Source of the DNA: JBMOUD01 sp049319665
GTDB lineage: Bacteria; Pseudomonadota; Gammaproteobacteria; Enterobacterales; Enterobacteriaceae
Direction of reading: 5' to 3'
Assembly: GCF_049319665.1 (NCBI RefSeq)
Contig: NZ_JBMOUD010000001.1
Location: forward strand, 186,001 to 250,000
Length of the DNA stretch: 64,000 nucleotides
Positions 52,285 through 61,000 of the stretch are shown here, one piece after another. Each line of letters starts with the position of its first letter. Position 1 is the stretch's first letter. The position numbers and the translations under genes were made by a program. The notes beneath the pieces were generated by a model. It was not told where the DNA came from, ran no database searches, and saw nothing but the letters and a program-made list of their open reading frames with translations.

Positions 52285-53826
52285 TCAGCCTTTATGCGCG
52301 TCTTTGACTATCACATTGCCGCCGGGGATCATCCACACGTTAGAGATTTTGTCACCGGTAGCGAACAGGTCGTTCTGGTAATACAACAGCACTTGTGGTG
52401 CCTGCTGGTTAATTTCTTCCTGTGCTTGAACATAGAGTTTGTTGCGTGCAGTTTCATCTAGCGTCGAGGCCGCTTCATCCAATAAGTTGTCTAACTTGGC
52501 ATCGCTAAAGAAGCCAAGGTTGGCACCGGTTGGGGCAAAGCTCTGCGTGGTGTACAGCGGGCGTAATTGCAAATCCGCGCCGTTAATGCCGGAAGACCAA
52601 GACGCCAATACTGCGCCGGTACCGTCCGCTTTCTTACCTGCCGGGTCGGCGAAGGCGGCTTTAGTCCACACGCCGCTTTCCATTTGGCGCACGTCAAGTT
52701 TCACTCCAATCTTGGCCCACATGCTTTGCAGCACCTGACCAATTCGTGCATCTGCGCCTTGCACCGCTATCGACATGGAGAAACCGTTCGGATAGCCCGC
52801 TTCTTTCAGCAATTCTTTGGCTTTCTCGATATTAAATGGATACGGATTGAGGGTTTTATCATAGCCAGGCGTCACCGGTGCCAGCGGTGAATTCGCCGGG
52901 GTCGCGTAGCCGGACATAATAGCGCGGACTAATCCGTCTTTATCGGTGGCAAAGTTTAATGCCTGGCGGACACGTACATCATCTAACGGTTTTAATTGTG
53001 TATTGAGCGCCACCCAAAATACTGAAGCACCCTGACTTTCATGTAATGTGAATTTAGGATTATTTTTAAGTAATTTAGCAAACTGTGGTGGGACTGGATT
53101 GATAACATCCGCTTCGCCAGCTTGTAATGCCATATTCATGACCGAAGGTTCTACGCTCCAGGTCCATTTAATATCTTCAGGTCCGCTGGATTTCCCCCAA
53201 TACCCCGGATATTTCTCTTCCAGCACATACTCCCCGGTTTTATATTGCACCAGTTTATAAGGACCGGTACCCACCGCTTTACTGTCTAACGTTCCGCTTT
53301 TATCTGCCGTTGGGCTAACCATTAAACAGGGGCCGCTGGTTAATAGTTTTAAGAAGGCTGGATAAGGTTTTTTAAGTTTGAACTGCACGGTGCTGTCATC
53401 GATTTTGCTAACGCTATCGATAAACGTACGCAGGCGTCCGCTGGCGGCTAATCCACGTTTTACATCAAGGTGACGGGCAAAGTTAGCGACAACGGCGTCG
53501 GCATTAAACGGTGTGCCGTCGTGGAAAGTCACGCCGCTGCGCAGCTTGAAGGTCCATACCAAACCGCTGGCATCGCTGCTCCAGGAGGTTGCCAGCGCCG
53601 GTTCTAGCTGCAAATTTTCACCAATCTTAATCAATCCTTCATACATCGGGTCCAGCACGGTGCCGGTAAAGGTCGCGGTCTGATTACCTGGGTCCATGCT
53701 GCGCGGTGCTTCGTTTTGCATCACCGTCAGAGTGGCGGCATAAAGCGGGGTGCTGAGCACCGCCAGTAATGCCGCACTGAGAAGCGTTAAACGCCGGGTT
53801 GCCCCGGTTTTGTTGAAACCGTTCAT
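52285..53826 (-). CDS. Peptide-type ABC transporter substrate-binding protein (GsiB/DppA-like)
   Basis: This 513-residue protein begins with a signal peptide (TLLSAALLAVLSTPLYA-ATLT) and follows the SBP_bac_5 fold: PRSMDPGNQTATF, WTFKLRSGVTFHDGTPFNADAV near residues 95-115, VGTGPYKL and VRQALNFATDKD. It captures the substrate in the periplasm for the DppB/C-type permeases. The gene is divergent from the ROK regulator. Two repeats separate it from the permease genes. Confidence 0.92.
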   Translation of the reverse strand: MNGFNKTGATRRLTLLSAALLAVLSTPLYAATLTVMQNEAPRSMDPGNQTATFTGTVLDPMYEGLIKIGENLQLEPALATSWSSDASGLVWTFKLRSGVTFHDGTPFNADAVVANFARHLDVKRGLAASGRLRTFIDSVSKIDDSTVQFKLKKPYPAFLKLLTSGPCLMVSPTADKSGTLDSKAVGTGPYKLVQYKTGEYVLEEKYPGYWGKSSGPEDIKWTWSVEPSVMNMALQAGEADVINPVPPQFAKLLKNNPKFTLHESQGASVFWVALNTQLKPLDDVRVRQALNFATDKDGLVRAIMSGYATPANSPLAPVTPGYDKTLNPYPFNIEKAKELLKEAGYPNGFSMSIAVQGADARIGQVLQSMWAKIGVKLDVRQMESGVWTKAAFADPAGKKADGTGAVLASWSSGINGADLQLRPLYTTQSFAPTGANLGFFSDAKLDNLLDEAASTLDETARNKLYVQAQEEINQQAPQVLLYYQNDLFATGDKISNVWMIPGGNVIVKDAHKG

Positions 53827-53854
53827 ATTAAATCCTCTGCCGGTGAATTAATTC

Positions 53855-53981
53855 ATACCCGTCATACTTCAAGTTGCAGGGTTGTTGGCTGCTCTCGTTC
53901 ACCCCAGTCACTTAGTTATCTAAGCTCCTGGGGACTCTCTCGATTGCCGCCTACCTGCATCTCGAAGTCTATTGGGTTTAT
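53855..53981. repeat. Complete ERIC element (127 bp)
   Basis: The central conserved palindrome CACCCCAGTCACTTAGTTAT and AAGCTCCTGGGG, together with both conserved ends (ATACCCGTCATACTTCAAGT; CGAAGTCTATTGGGTT), identify a full-length enterobacterial repetitive intergenic consensus element. Confidence 0.92.
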
Positions 53982-54273
53982 ATGAAAAACTTATTGTTAG
54001 TTTTTAGGTCAATCAGGGAAATAATGTTAATAAGACAAATTTTATCTATATAGATATCGTGAGTCTTGTCACAGCTCTCTTATTACAAGCGTCTTTTAAG
54101 TCTTCCTCTGATGAATCCTTGCGCTTACTACATTGATTTTTATTTTTCACTTTGTCTATAAGTGCTCGCCACTTATTTCATACAAAATACTTATAGTGTG
54201 ATGTTTGGTTAATTTTTTAAATTAAATGGGCTTGATGAGGAATGTTTTAGGGATTACTGTCTTTAAGCCTTAG

Positions 54274-54416
54274 AGCCTATCCCATTAGGGCTATTTAATT
54301 TGTCCTGTTGAACCTGGGCAGTGCTCGAAATCCTCACGTACTGCGTGTACGTTCCGGTTTCTGTGCGCTGTCCGTGTCCAACATGCCAGCAACAATAACG
54401 CCTACTGGGATAGGCC
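54274..54416. repeat. 143-bp intergenic repeat with terminal inverted repeats
   Basis: AGCCTATCCCA at the left and TGGGATAGGCC at the right form a 10-of-11 terminal inverted repeat. The interior contains CCTGGGCAGTGCTCGAAATC and a GTACTGCGTGTAC hairpin. The form is that of a MITE-like element lying about 30 bp before the ROK regulator start. Confidence 0.6.
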
Positions 54417-54446
54417 TTTACCCTTTATCTAACGTTCGGAATATTC

Positions 54447-55586
54447 ATGCTCAACGCAATACAGCAGCAGATTTTAGGTGCGATTAATGCCGCCGATGGA
54501 CTGAGCCGAACCGAATTGGCGCAGCGCTGTGGCCTGAGCAAAGCGGCGATGAGCGGCATTGTGCGTGAGATGCTTGAGGCCGGTTATGTTCAAGAGTCCG
54601 CTATTGTCGCCGGACAAGGGCAGGGGCGACCCTCGGTACTGCTGCGCATACGAGCCGAAGGGGCGTATTTTATTGGCGTTTCGCTGCTGCAAGACCCGGC
54701 GCAGCTGGTATTAATTAACCTCAATGGCGACATCTTATCCCGCGCGTCGTTCCCGCTAAGCCGCGAACCACAGCAGTTGGCGCAATCTATCGCGGAGACC
54801 TTGCCGTTGTTGCTTACCTCCCATCCGCAGATTGCCAGCCAGTTGATAGGTATGGGCGTCACCTTGTCCGGTTTTATTGATGAACATCAGGCTGTTTGCG
54901 TGCAATCCGCCTTGCTCGGCTGGCGAGATGTGCCGTTGGCCCGCATTATTGCCGATGCGACCGGGATGGACGTATTTATCGAAAACGACGCCAAGGCGTT
55001 GGCCGTTAACGAGAAGCGCTTTGGACTGGCGCGAGATCTCAATACTTTCACGTTGGTTAGCCACGGCGCGGGCATTGGTAACGCCCATTTTATCGGCGGA
55101 AACTTGCTGCGCGGTCTGCACGGAGGGGCGGGCGAAATCGCTCACAGCACGATGGAAGTCAACGGTACGCCGTGTCGCTGTGGCAAACGCGGTTGTCTGG
55201 ATACGCTGGCATCTGTCAATGCCATCCTGGAAATGGCGCGTGAAGAAGGCTTGTCGATTAGCACGCTGGCCGAGCTTGAACAGCTGGCGATGAGCGGTTC
55301 AACGGCCGCTACCCGTATTTTGCATCGCGCAGGTTCCGCATTGGGCCTGGCGATTGCGCATCTTATTCAAATTATTGACCCGGATTTGATCCTCATTGCC
55401 CACCAGCAACAGGCCTTCGACGGTCTATTGGGTACTGTGGTGCTGCAATCTATCGAGGCCAACGTGTTGCCTGGGATTGCTGGACAAACGCCGGTCAGAA
55501 CCTTTTCTATCAACCAAGACACTTGGGCACGAGCGGCGGCCAGTATTGCCGCGCACCGGTTTCTTAATGGCCTGAATACTCACTGA
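54447..55586 (+). CDS. ROK-family transcriptional regulator (NagC/XylR-like)
   Basis: This 379-residue regulator joins an N-terminal winged helix-turn-helix (residues 1-60; LSRTELAQRCGLSKAAMSGIVREML) to a ROK sugar-sensing domain with the zinc motif CRCGKRGCLDT and GLHGGAGEIAH. It begins the plus-strand arm of the peptide-uptake cluster and probably represses both arms until it binds a sugar or sugar derivative. That both its sensor and the cluster's kinase are ROK proteins suggests that the effector is related to the transported compound. Confidence 0.92.
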   Translation: MLNAIQQQILGAINAADGLSRTELAQRCGLSKAAMSGIVREMLEAGYVQESAIVAGQGQGRPSVLLRIRAEGAYFIGVSLLQDPAQLVLINLNGDILSRASFPLSREPQQLAQSIAETLPLLLTSHPQIASQLIGMGVTLSGFIDEHQAVCVQSALLGWRDVPLARIIADATGMDVFIENDAKALAVNEKRFGLARDLNTFTLVSHGAGIGNAHFIGGNLLRGLHGGAGEIAHSTMEVNGTPCRCGKRGCLDTLASVNAILEMAREEGLSISTLAELEQLAMSGSTAATRILHRAGSALGLAIAHLIQIIDPDLILIAHQQQAFDGLLGTVVLQSIEANVLPGIAGQTPVRTFSINQDTWARAAASIAAHRFLNGLNTH

Positions 55587-55593
55587 GGTAACT

Positions 55594-57036
55594 ATGCGTA
55601 TAGCCGTCGGCGGTATCCATATCGAATGCAGCACTTACAACCCCGTTCTGAATGAAGAGAAAGATTTTCGTATTGTGCGTCAGGCTGAGTTGCTGGCGGC
55701 ACCCTATTTCCAGTTTTTAAAAGACTATCCGGCGACATTTTTGCCAACGGTTCACGCCCGCGCAATCGCCGGTGGTCCGGTGTCTCGCGCCACCTATGAC
55801 AAGTTAAAAACGGAAATGCTTGATGGCTTGCGGGCACATCTGCCTTTTGATGGGCTTTATCTGGCGATGCACGGTGCCATGTATGTTGAAGGGATGGAAG
55901 ATGCCGAAGGGGATTGGATTGCCGCCGCTCGCGAGCTGGTCGGTGATGAATGCCCAATCTCTGTTAGCTACGATTTACATGGCAACGTATCGCAAAAAAT
56001 TATCGATGCCATCGATATGTTTTCTACTTATCGCACCGCGCCGCATATCGATGTGCAAGAAACCATGCAGCGTGCGGTCAGCATGCTGGTTAAGAGCCTG
56101 CAAACCGGGGTGAAACCTGTGCTGCTGTGGTCGCCAATTCCGGTGGTATTACCGGGTGAACGTACCAGCACGGAAGACCAACCGGCGAAAGATCTCTACG
56201 CCAGACTGCCAGAGTCAGACAAAGTAGACGGCGTGTGGGACAGCTCCTTGATGGTCGGTTATGTCTGGGCTGATGAACCACGCGCGACTGCTGCGGCTAT
56301 TTTTACCGGCACCGATGAGGCGGTATTACGCCAGCAGGCGACACAATTAGCGCAGGCTTACTGGGATGCACGTGATGATTTTGTTTTTGGCTGCCCGACC
56401 AATACGCCGCAGGCTTGCGTGGCGCAGGCCATTGCCAGCCCAACGCATCCAGTAGTGTTGGCCGACTCTGGCGATAATCCGACCGGCGGCGGCGTAGGCG
56501 ACCGTGCTGACCTGTTGGCAGAACTGATTGCCCAGCGTGCCGATGGCGTGATTGTGGCGGGTATTACCGATGCTGCTGCCACTGAGGCCGCCTTTAACGC
56601 GGGCGTTGGCGCTACGCTCAATCTGATCGTGGGCGCATCGCTGGACCCCTCCAGCCCGCAGGTTAGCGCCGCATTTAGCGTGTTGCGATTGGTGGATTCA
56701 GCGATTGCCGCCGAGCGTCAGGCGGTACTGCGTGTTGACGGCATTGACCTGGTGGTGTCCGCGCGTCGCCGTCCATATCACAACATTGCTGATTTCACCC
56801 TGCTGGGGCTGGACCCGCATCGGGCGAAAATTGTAGTGGTGAAATCGGGTTATCTGTCACCGGAGTTAGCACCGATTGCCAATCCAAACCTGATGGCACT
56901 GTCCAATGGCGTGGTCGATCAGTTTGTCGAACGCCTGCCGCGTCTGCGTAAAACACGTCAGACGTATCCGTTTGATCAAGGTTTCAGCTTCGTGCCAGAG
57001 GTATTTCTTTCTGCTCGCAGCCAGCCAAAAGCGTGA
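55594..57036 (+). CDS. M81-family metallopeptidase (MlrC/microcystinase C-like)
   Basis: This 480-residue protein is of the M81/DUF1485 family, first known from MlrC, which cleaves linearised microcystin fragments. The conserved N-terminal metal-site pattern GGIHIECSTYNP, the block YLAMHGAMYVEGMEDAEGDW, YDLHGNVS and ADSGDNPTGGGVGDR are present. No signal peptide is seen, so it acts in the cytoplasm, on what the linked transporter brings in. It lies 8 bases after the regulator gene and 16 before the ATPase gene. Confidence 0.93.
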   Translation: MRIAVGGIHIECSTYNPVLNEEKDFRIVRQAELLAAPYFQFLKDYPATFLPTVHARAIAGGPVSRATYDKLKTEMLDGLRAHLPFDGLYLAMHGAMYVEGMEDAEGDWIAAARELVGDECPISVSYDLHGNVSQKIIDAIDMFSTYRTAPHIDVQETMQRAVSMLVKSLQTGVKPVLLWSPIPVVLPGERTSTEDQPAKDLYARLPESDKVDGVWDSSLMVGYVWADEPRATAAAIFTGTDEAVLRQQATQLAQAYWDARDDFVFGCPTNTPQACVAQAIASPTHPVVLADSGDNPTGGGVGDRADLLAELIAQRADGVIVAGITDAAATEAAFNAGVGATLNLIVGASLDPSSPQVSAAFSVLRLVDSAIAAERQAVLRVDGIDLVVSARRRPYHNIADFTLLGLDPHRAKIVVVKSGYLSPELAPIANPNLMALSNGVVDQFVERLPRLRKTRQTYPFDQGFSFVPEVFLSARSQPKA

Positions 57037-57051
57037 TGTTCAGGAGCCAGC

Positions 57052-58875
57052 ATGAATAGCAAACAGACCGCGCCGGTACTCAAAGTCGACAATCTGACCA
57101 CCTCGTTTCGCGGTGAGGACGCCTGGTTGCCGGTAGTACGTAACTTATCTTTTGAGGTGTTCCCTGGCGAAACGTTGGCGATTGTCGGCGAATCCGGTTC
57201 GGGCAAGAGCGTCACGTCGCTGTCGATTATGCGGTTGCTCAAAGCGCGTAGCAGTAAAATCGACGGCACGGTCACCTTTAATCAACGCTCGCTGCTGGCT
57301 CTTTCTGAAAAACAGATGCGTGAGATCCGCGGCAATGATATAGCGATGATCTTCCAGGAACCGATGACCTCACTGAACCCGACCTTTACTATCGGGAGGC
57401 AAATTGCCGAAACTTTGCAAACGCATCGGGCGATGTCATCGGCGCAGGCACGGGAAGAAACCGTGCGCCTGCTGGAAAAAGTCCGTATTCCTAACGCGGC
57501 GGCACGCTTTGATGAGTATCCGCATCAGTTCTCCGGCGGCATGCGCCAGCGGGTGATGATTGCGATGGCATTGGCGTTAAAACCTAAGCTATTGATTGCC
57601 GACGAGCCGACTACCGCGCTGGATGTGACGATTCAGGGGCAAATTCTCGATTTGATTAAAACCCTGCAAGAAGAAGAGGGCATGGCGGTACTGTTTATCA
57701 CTCACGATATGGGCGTGGTGGCTGAAATCGCCGACCGCACCTTAGTGATGTATCGCGGTGAGATGGTCGAAAGTGGTGATACCGCCACGCTGTTCGCGGC
57801 GCCGCAGCACCCTTATACCCGCGCGCTGCTGGCGGCGGTGCCGCGATTAGGTTCGATGCGTGGTCGCCAATGGCCGCTGCGCTTTCCGATTTACGATTTG
57901 CAAACCGGTGTTGCCACGCCGCCGGTTGAAGCCGCGGCACAGATGGCACAGCAAGACAAACCGCTGCTGTCGGTAAAAAATCTCAGCGCGCGCTTCCTGG
58001 TATTAGGGGGGATTTTAGGTCGGCCGGTTGGCGCGGTGCACGCCATTGAAAATATCAGCTTTGACTTATTCCAGGGCGAGACATTATCGCTGGTGGGGGA
58101 GTCGGGCTGCGGCAAGTCGACTACCGGACGCGCCATCACCCGCTTGCTTAACCCACACGCCGGGCAGATTAATTTTGACGGGCAGGATGTGTTAAATCTG
58201 GGGCGTCCGCAGCTGCGTTCGCTGCGTCAGCGGGTGCAAATGATTTTCCAGGACCCCTTTGCCAGCTTGAATCCACGGATGAAAATCAGCGAAGCACTTA
58301 TAGAGCCGATGTTACAGCATAAGCTGGCCAACAAATCCCAAGCGCTAGAAAAAGCGGCGGCGTTAATGGAAAGAGTCGGCCTGTCCGCCGATATGATGCG
58401 CCGTTATCCGCATGAATTTTCCGGCGGCCAGCGGCAGCGTATCTGCATCGCTCGCGCCTTAACGTTAGACCCCAAAATGATTGTTGCCGATGAATCCGTC
58501 TCGGCGCTGGATGTGTCGGTCAAAGCGCAGGTGGTCAATTTATTGCTCGATTTGCAAGAGAGCATGAATCTGTCTTATCTGTTTATTTCCCATGATATGG
58601 CGGTGGTCGAGCGCGTCAGCCATCGGGTGGCGGTAATGTATCTGGGGGAGATTGTCGAAATCGGCCCGCGGGCAGCGATATTTGATCACCCACAGCATGC
58701 CTATACGCGCAAGCTAATGGCTTCGGTGCCAGTGCCAGATCCGGCCCGACGCGGATTAAAACGGCATTTAGCCGTCGATGAACTGAAAAGCCCGGTGCGG
58801 CCACTAGGTTATCAACCGCCGACCCGACAGTATCATGAAGTTAGTACGGGACATTGGGTATTGGCCGAGGGATAG
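57052..58875 (+). CDS. Peptide-type ABC transporter double ATPase (GsiA-like)
   Basis: This 607-residue protein resembles E. coli GsiA. Each half has a full ATPase: Walker A GESGSGKSV near residue 45 and GESGCGKST near 350, signatures FSGGMRQR and FSGGQRQR, Walker B LLIADEPTTALD and IVADESVSALD, and His-switches THD and SHD. It is encoded in the plus-strand arm, while the permeases and binding protein that it serves are in the divergent arm. I do not call it gsiA because the substrate seems to differ. Confidence 0.92.
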   Translation: MNSKQTAPVLKVDNLTTSFRGEDAWLPVVRNLSFEVFPGETLAIVGESGSGKSVTSLSIMRLLKARSSKIDGTVTFNQRSLLALSEKQMREIRGNDIAMIFQEPMTSLNPTFTIGRQIAETLQTHRAMSSAQAREETVRLLEKVRIPNAAARFDEYPHQFSGGMRQRVMIAMALALKPKLLIADEPTTALDVTIQGQILDLIKTLQEEEGMAVLFITHDMGVVAEIADRTLVMYRGEMVESGDTATLFAAPQHPYTRALLAAVPRLGSMRGRQWPLRFPIYDLQTGVATPPVEAAAQMAQQDKPLLSVKNLSARFLVLGGILGRPVGAVHAIENISFDLFQGETLSLVGESGCGKSTTGRAITRLLNPHAGQINFDGQDVLNLGRPQLRSLRQRVQMIFQDPFASLNPRMKISEALIEPMLQHKLANKSQALEKAAALMERVGLSADMMRRYPHEFSGGQRQRICIARALTLDPKMIVADESVSALDVSVKAQVVNLLLDLQESMNLSYLFISHDMAVVERVSHRVAVMYLGEIVEIGPRAAIFDHPQHAYTRKLMASVPVPDPARRGLKRHLAVDELKSPVRPLGYQPPTRQYHEVSTGHWVLAEG

Positions 58876-58884
58876 CATATATAG

Positions 58885-58907
58885 GGCGGGAGTTTAATTC
58901 CGCCTTT
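58885..58907 (+). terminator. Possible terminator after the GsiA-like gene
   Basis: GGCGGGA and TTCCGCC form a 7-bp stem with one G-T pair, followed by TTTC. It is a weak but well-placed candidate at the end of the operon. Confidence 0.4.
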
Positions 58908-59085
58908 CATCATCGGCCTCACCAATAGATTAAATTCGTCAACTCGCCACCTAAAGTGAATCGTTCCCCGGCTGATTGTTATAGAATGCCAGCTCTGTTG
59001 CCTTAAGAGTTCACTTTTTTCTTAAAAATGGAGTGAAATCTGCACCGGTTTTTTTTTGTGAGTTACCGTTTTTTCAGGAGTTGTC

Positions 59086-60060
59086 ATGTCTAATCAGTTC
59101 CCAAATTCCCGTATGCGCCGCCTAAGACAGTCTGAATCTCTGCGCACCTTATTCCAGGAAACCGAATTCAGCGTTAATGATCTTGTCTTGCCTATCTTTG
59201 TTGAAGAAGAGACTTCCGAATACGCGGTGATTGAAACGATGCCCGGCGTACTGCGTATTCCTGAGTCAAAACTGGCCTTCGAGATTGAGCGTTATGCCCG
59301 TGCTGGCATCAAATCCGTGATGACCTTCGGCATCTCTCATCATATGGATGCTACCGGCAGCGATACCTGGAATGAAAATGGGCTGGTGGCACGTATGGCG
59401 CGGATCTGTAAAGACACCGTGCCAGAAATGATCGTCATGTCCGATACCTGCTTCTGCGAATATACCTCGCACGGCCACTGTGGCGTATTGCACGACCACG
59501 GTGTGGATAACGACGCGACCTTAGTTAACCTCGGCAGACAAGCGGTGGTTGCGGCGGCAGCCGGTGCCGATTTCATCGCGCCATCGGCGGCAATGGACGG
59601 GCAGGTTCAGGCTATCCGCAGCGCGCTGGATGCCGCCGGATTTATCGATACTTCAATCATGGCGTACTCGACTAAATTTGCGTCTTCTCTGTACGGGCCA
59701 TTCCGCGAAGCGGGCGGTAGCTTGTTGCAGGGCAACCGTAAAAACTATCAGATGAACCCAATGAACCGTCGCGAAGCGGTGCGCGAATCTTTGCTCGATG
59801 AAGCGGAAGGCGCAGATGCACTGATGGTGAAACCAGCGGGCGCTTATCTTGACGTGATTAGCGATGTGCGCGCGGCATCCCGTTTACCTCTGGCGGCTTA
59901 CCAAGTGAGCGGTGAATACGCGATGATTAAATTCGCGGCGCAGGCCGGTGCCATTGATGAACATAAAGTGGTACGCGAAACGCTGGGGGCGATTAAACGC
60001 GCCGGTGCCGATATTATTCTGACCTATTTTGCGATGGATATTGCCCAAAACGGCATCTAA
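59086..60060 (+). CDS. hemB: Porphobilinogen synthase (delta-aminolevulinic acid dehydratase) HemB
   Basis: This 324-residue enzyme joins two 5-aminolevulinate molecules to make porphobilinogen in haem synthesis. It is close to E. coli HemB. The zinc site is CFCEYTSHGHCG, the Schiff-base lysines are in YSTKFAS and VKPAG, and YQVSGEYAMI is present. The start has AGGAG upstream. It is a core housekeeping gene with its own terminator. Confidence 0.97.
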   Translation: MSNQFPNSRMRRLRQSESLRTLFQETEFSVNDLVLPIFVEEETSEYAVIETMPGVLRIPESKLAFEIERYARAGIKSVMTFGISHHMDATGSDTWNENGLVARMARICKDTVPEMIVMSDTCFCEYTSHGHCGVLHDHGVDNDATLVNLGRQAVVAAAAGADFIAPSAAMDGQVQAIRSALDAAGFIDTSIMAYSTKFASSLYGPFREAGGSLLQGNRKNYQMNPMNRREAVRESLLDEAEGADALMVKPAGAYLDVISDVRAASRLPLAAYQVSGEYAMIKFAAQAGAIDEHKVVRETLGAIKRAGADIILTYFAMDIAQNGI

Positions 60061-60081
60061 TCGTTTTGATGCGTCATAATC

Positions 60082-60108
60082 AACCGGGCTGAGGTCCGGT
60101 TTTTTTTT
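60082..60108 (+). terminator. Rho-independent terminator after hemB
   Basis: The stem AACCGG / CCGGTT with an 8-base loop is followed by nine T residues. Confidence 0.85.
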
Positions 60109-60199
60109 GCTCAAAGTCAGCGAATGTTTACTGTGCTGCATATCAGTGCTTATTGAGTCTATAATCGCTGAGAAAATACGTCCCTGCACAAGGTAGCTT

Positions 60200-60667
60200 A
60201 TGAGCAACGCGCCAGATAATCCCTCTTCTGAAGAACCCTTTTTTCATCGTGAAGAATTCCCGTTTTATTGGGTGGTGAACGCCCATGCGCGTTATACCCA
60301 AATTATGGAGGTGACGCTTAAGAAGGTGCAGCTGGACGTTTCCCGCTTTCGGGTGCTGACGATTACCGACCAATACGGTACGGCCAGTATTTCGCAAATT
60401 GCCCAATATGCTATCGCCAAAATGCCCACGGTAACCAAAATTGTTGGCAGATTACGCGAGGATGGCTTGGTGAACGCGCTAAGCAGTGAGCGAGACGCGC
60501 GGGTGACCGAAGTAACGCTGACACCTGCCGGTAAGGCCAAAGTGCTAGAGGCGCAACGCCTAACCCAGAAGGTTTTCAATAAAGCATTTAAAGGCATGAC
60601 CCAGGCACAAATCGTCAAGATGAACCAATCTTTAGGCAAGGTTTTGGACAATCTGAACGAGCTGTAA
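60200..60667 (+). CDS. iacR: MarR-family regulator, IacR-like
   Basis: This 155-residue MarR-type winged-helix regulator has the HTH region RFRVLTITDQYGTASISQIA and KMPTVTKIVGRLREDGLV, then the wing SSERDARVTEVTLTPAG. In known indole-3-acetate (IAA) catabolic loci, IacR of this family represses the iac genes until IAA or a derivative binds. Here it directly precedes iacH in the same direction with its own terminator, which supports the name; by sequence alone it could be any MarR protein. Confidence 0.78.
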   Translation: MSNAPDNPSSEEPFFHREEFPFYWVVNAHARYTQIMEVTLKKVQLDVSRFRVLTITDQYGTASISQIAQYAIAKMPTVTKIVGRLREDGLVNALSSERDARVTEVTLTPAGKAKVLEAQRLTQKVFNKAFKGMTQAQIVKMNQSLGKVLDNLNEL

Positions 60668-60740
60668 TAATGAGGTAGGAACATAATTGCAAAACTGTGA
60701 TCGACTCAGCGCAGCGTGACATAATCCTCTATAAATTAAA

Positions 60741-60792
60741 CCCTTAATAACAAGGTTGCTGGCGATTTACCCGGCGGTTTTTTTATTAAGGG
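60741..60792 (+). terminator. Terminator after iacR, nested in a longer inverted repeat
   Basis: TTGCTGG / CCGGCGG (with G-T pairs) followed by seven T residues forms a terminator. It is framed by CCCTTAATAA and TTATTAAGGG, a perfect 10-bp inverted repeat, so the whole structure could fold in either direction. Confidence 0.65.
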
Positions 60793-60884
60793 CATTATTA
60801 TTTCCCCATTTTTTCATCGAGATACCTCAATTTATACCTGTTTTTACCATCCTGTTGATTGCCGGTAATGGATATTTTTTTATG

Positions 60885-60906
60885 TGAATATTTACTTGAA
60901 TATTCA
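60885..60906. promoter_or_regulatory. Candidate IacR operator upstream of iacH
   Basis: TGAATATT is directly repeated with an offset of 12 bp, the second copy forming the perfect palindrome TGAATATTCA (60897-60906). It lies about 95 bp before iacH. MarR proteins bind palindromes of this size; the link to IacR is inference. Confidence 0.4.
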
Positions 60907-61000
60907 TCTAAATTCTTCATGATGGATTTATCAGTATCCAGGGTGAAAAACGTACAACTGATGCTCGGCAAAGCAGAGGCATTTTTTAATTAAGGTGATC

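Larger units (their letters stand above)
53827..54446. other. Divergent control region between the SBP gene and the ROK regulator
   Basis: This 620-bp gap has a complete ERIC element near the SBP side and a 143-bp repeat near the regulator side, both listed. The A+T-rich centre (about 53985-54270) probably holds the promoters. No gene is seen. Confidence 0.5.
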
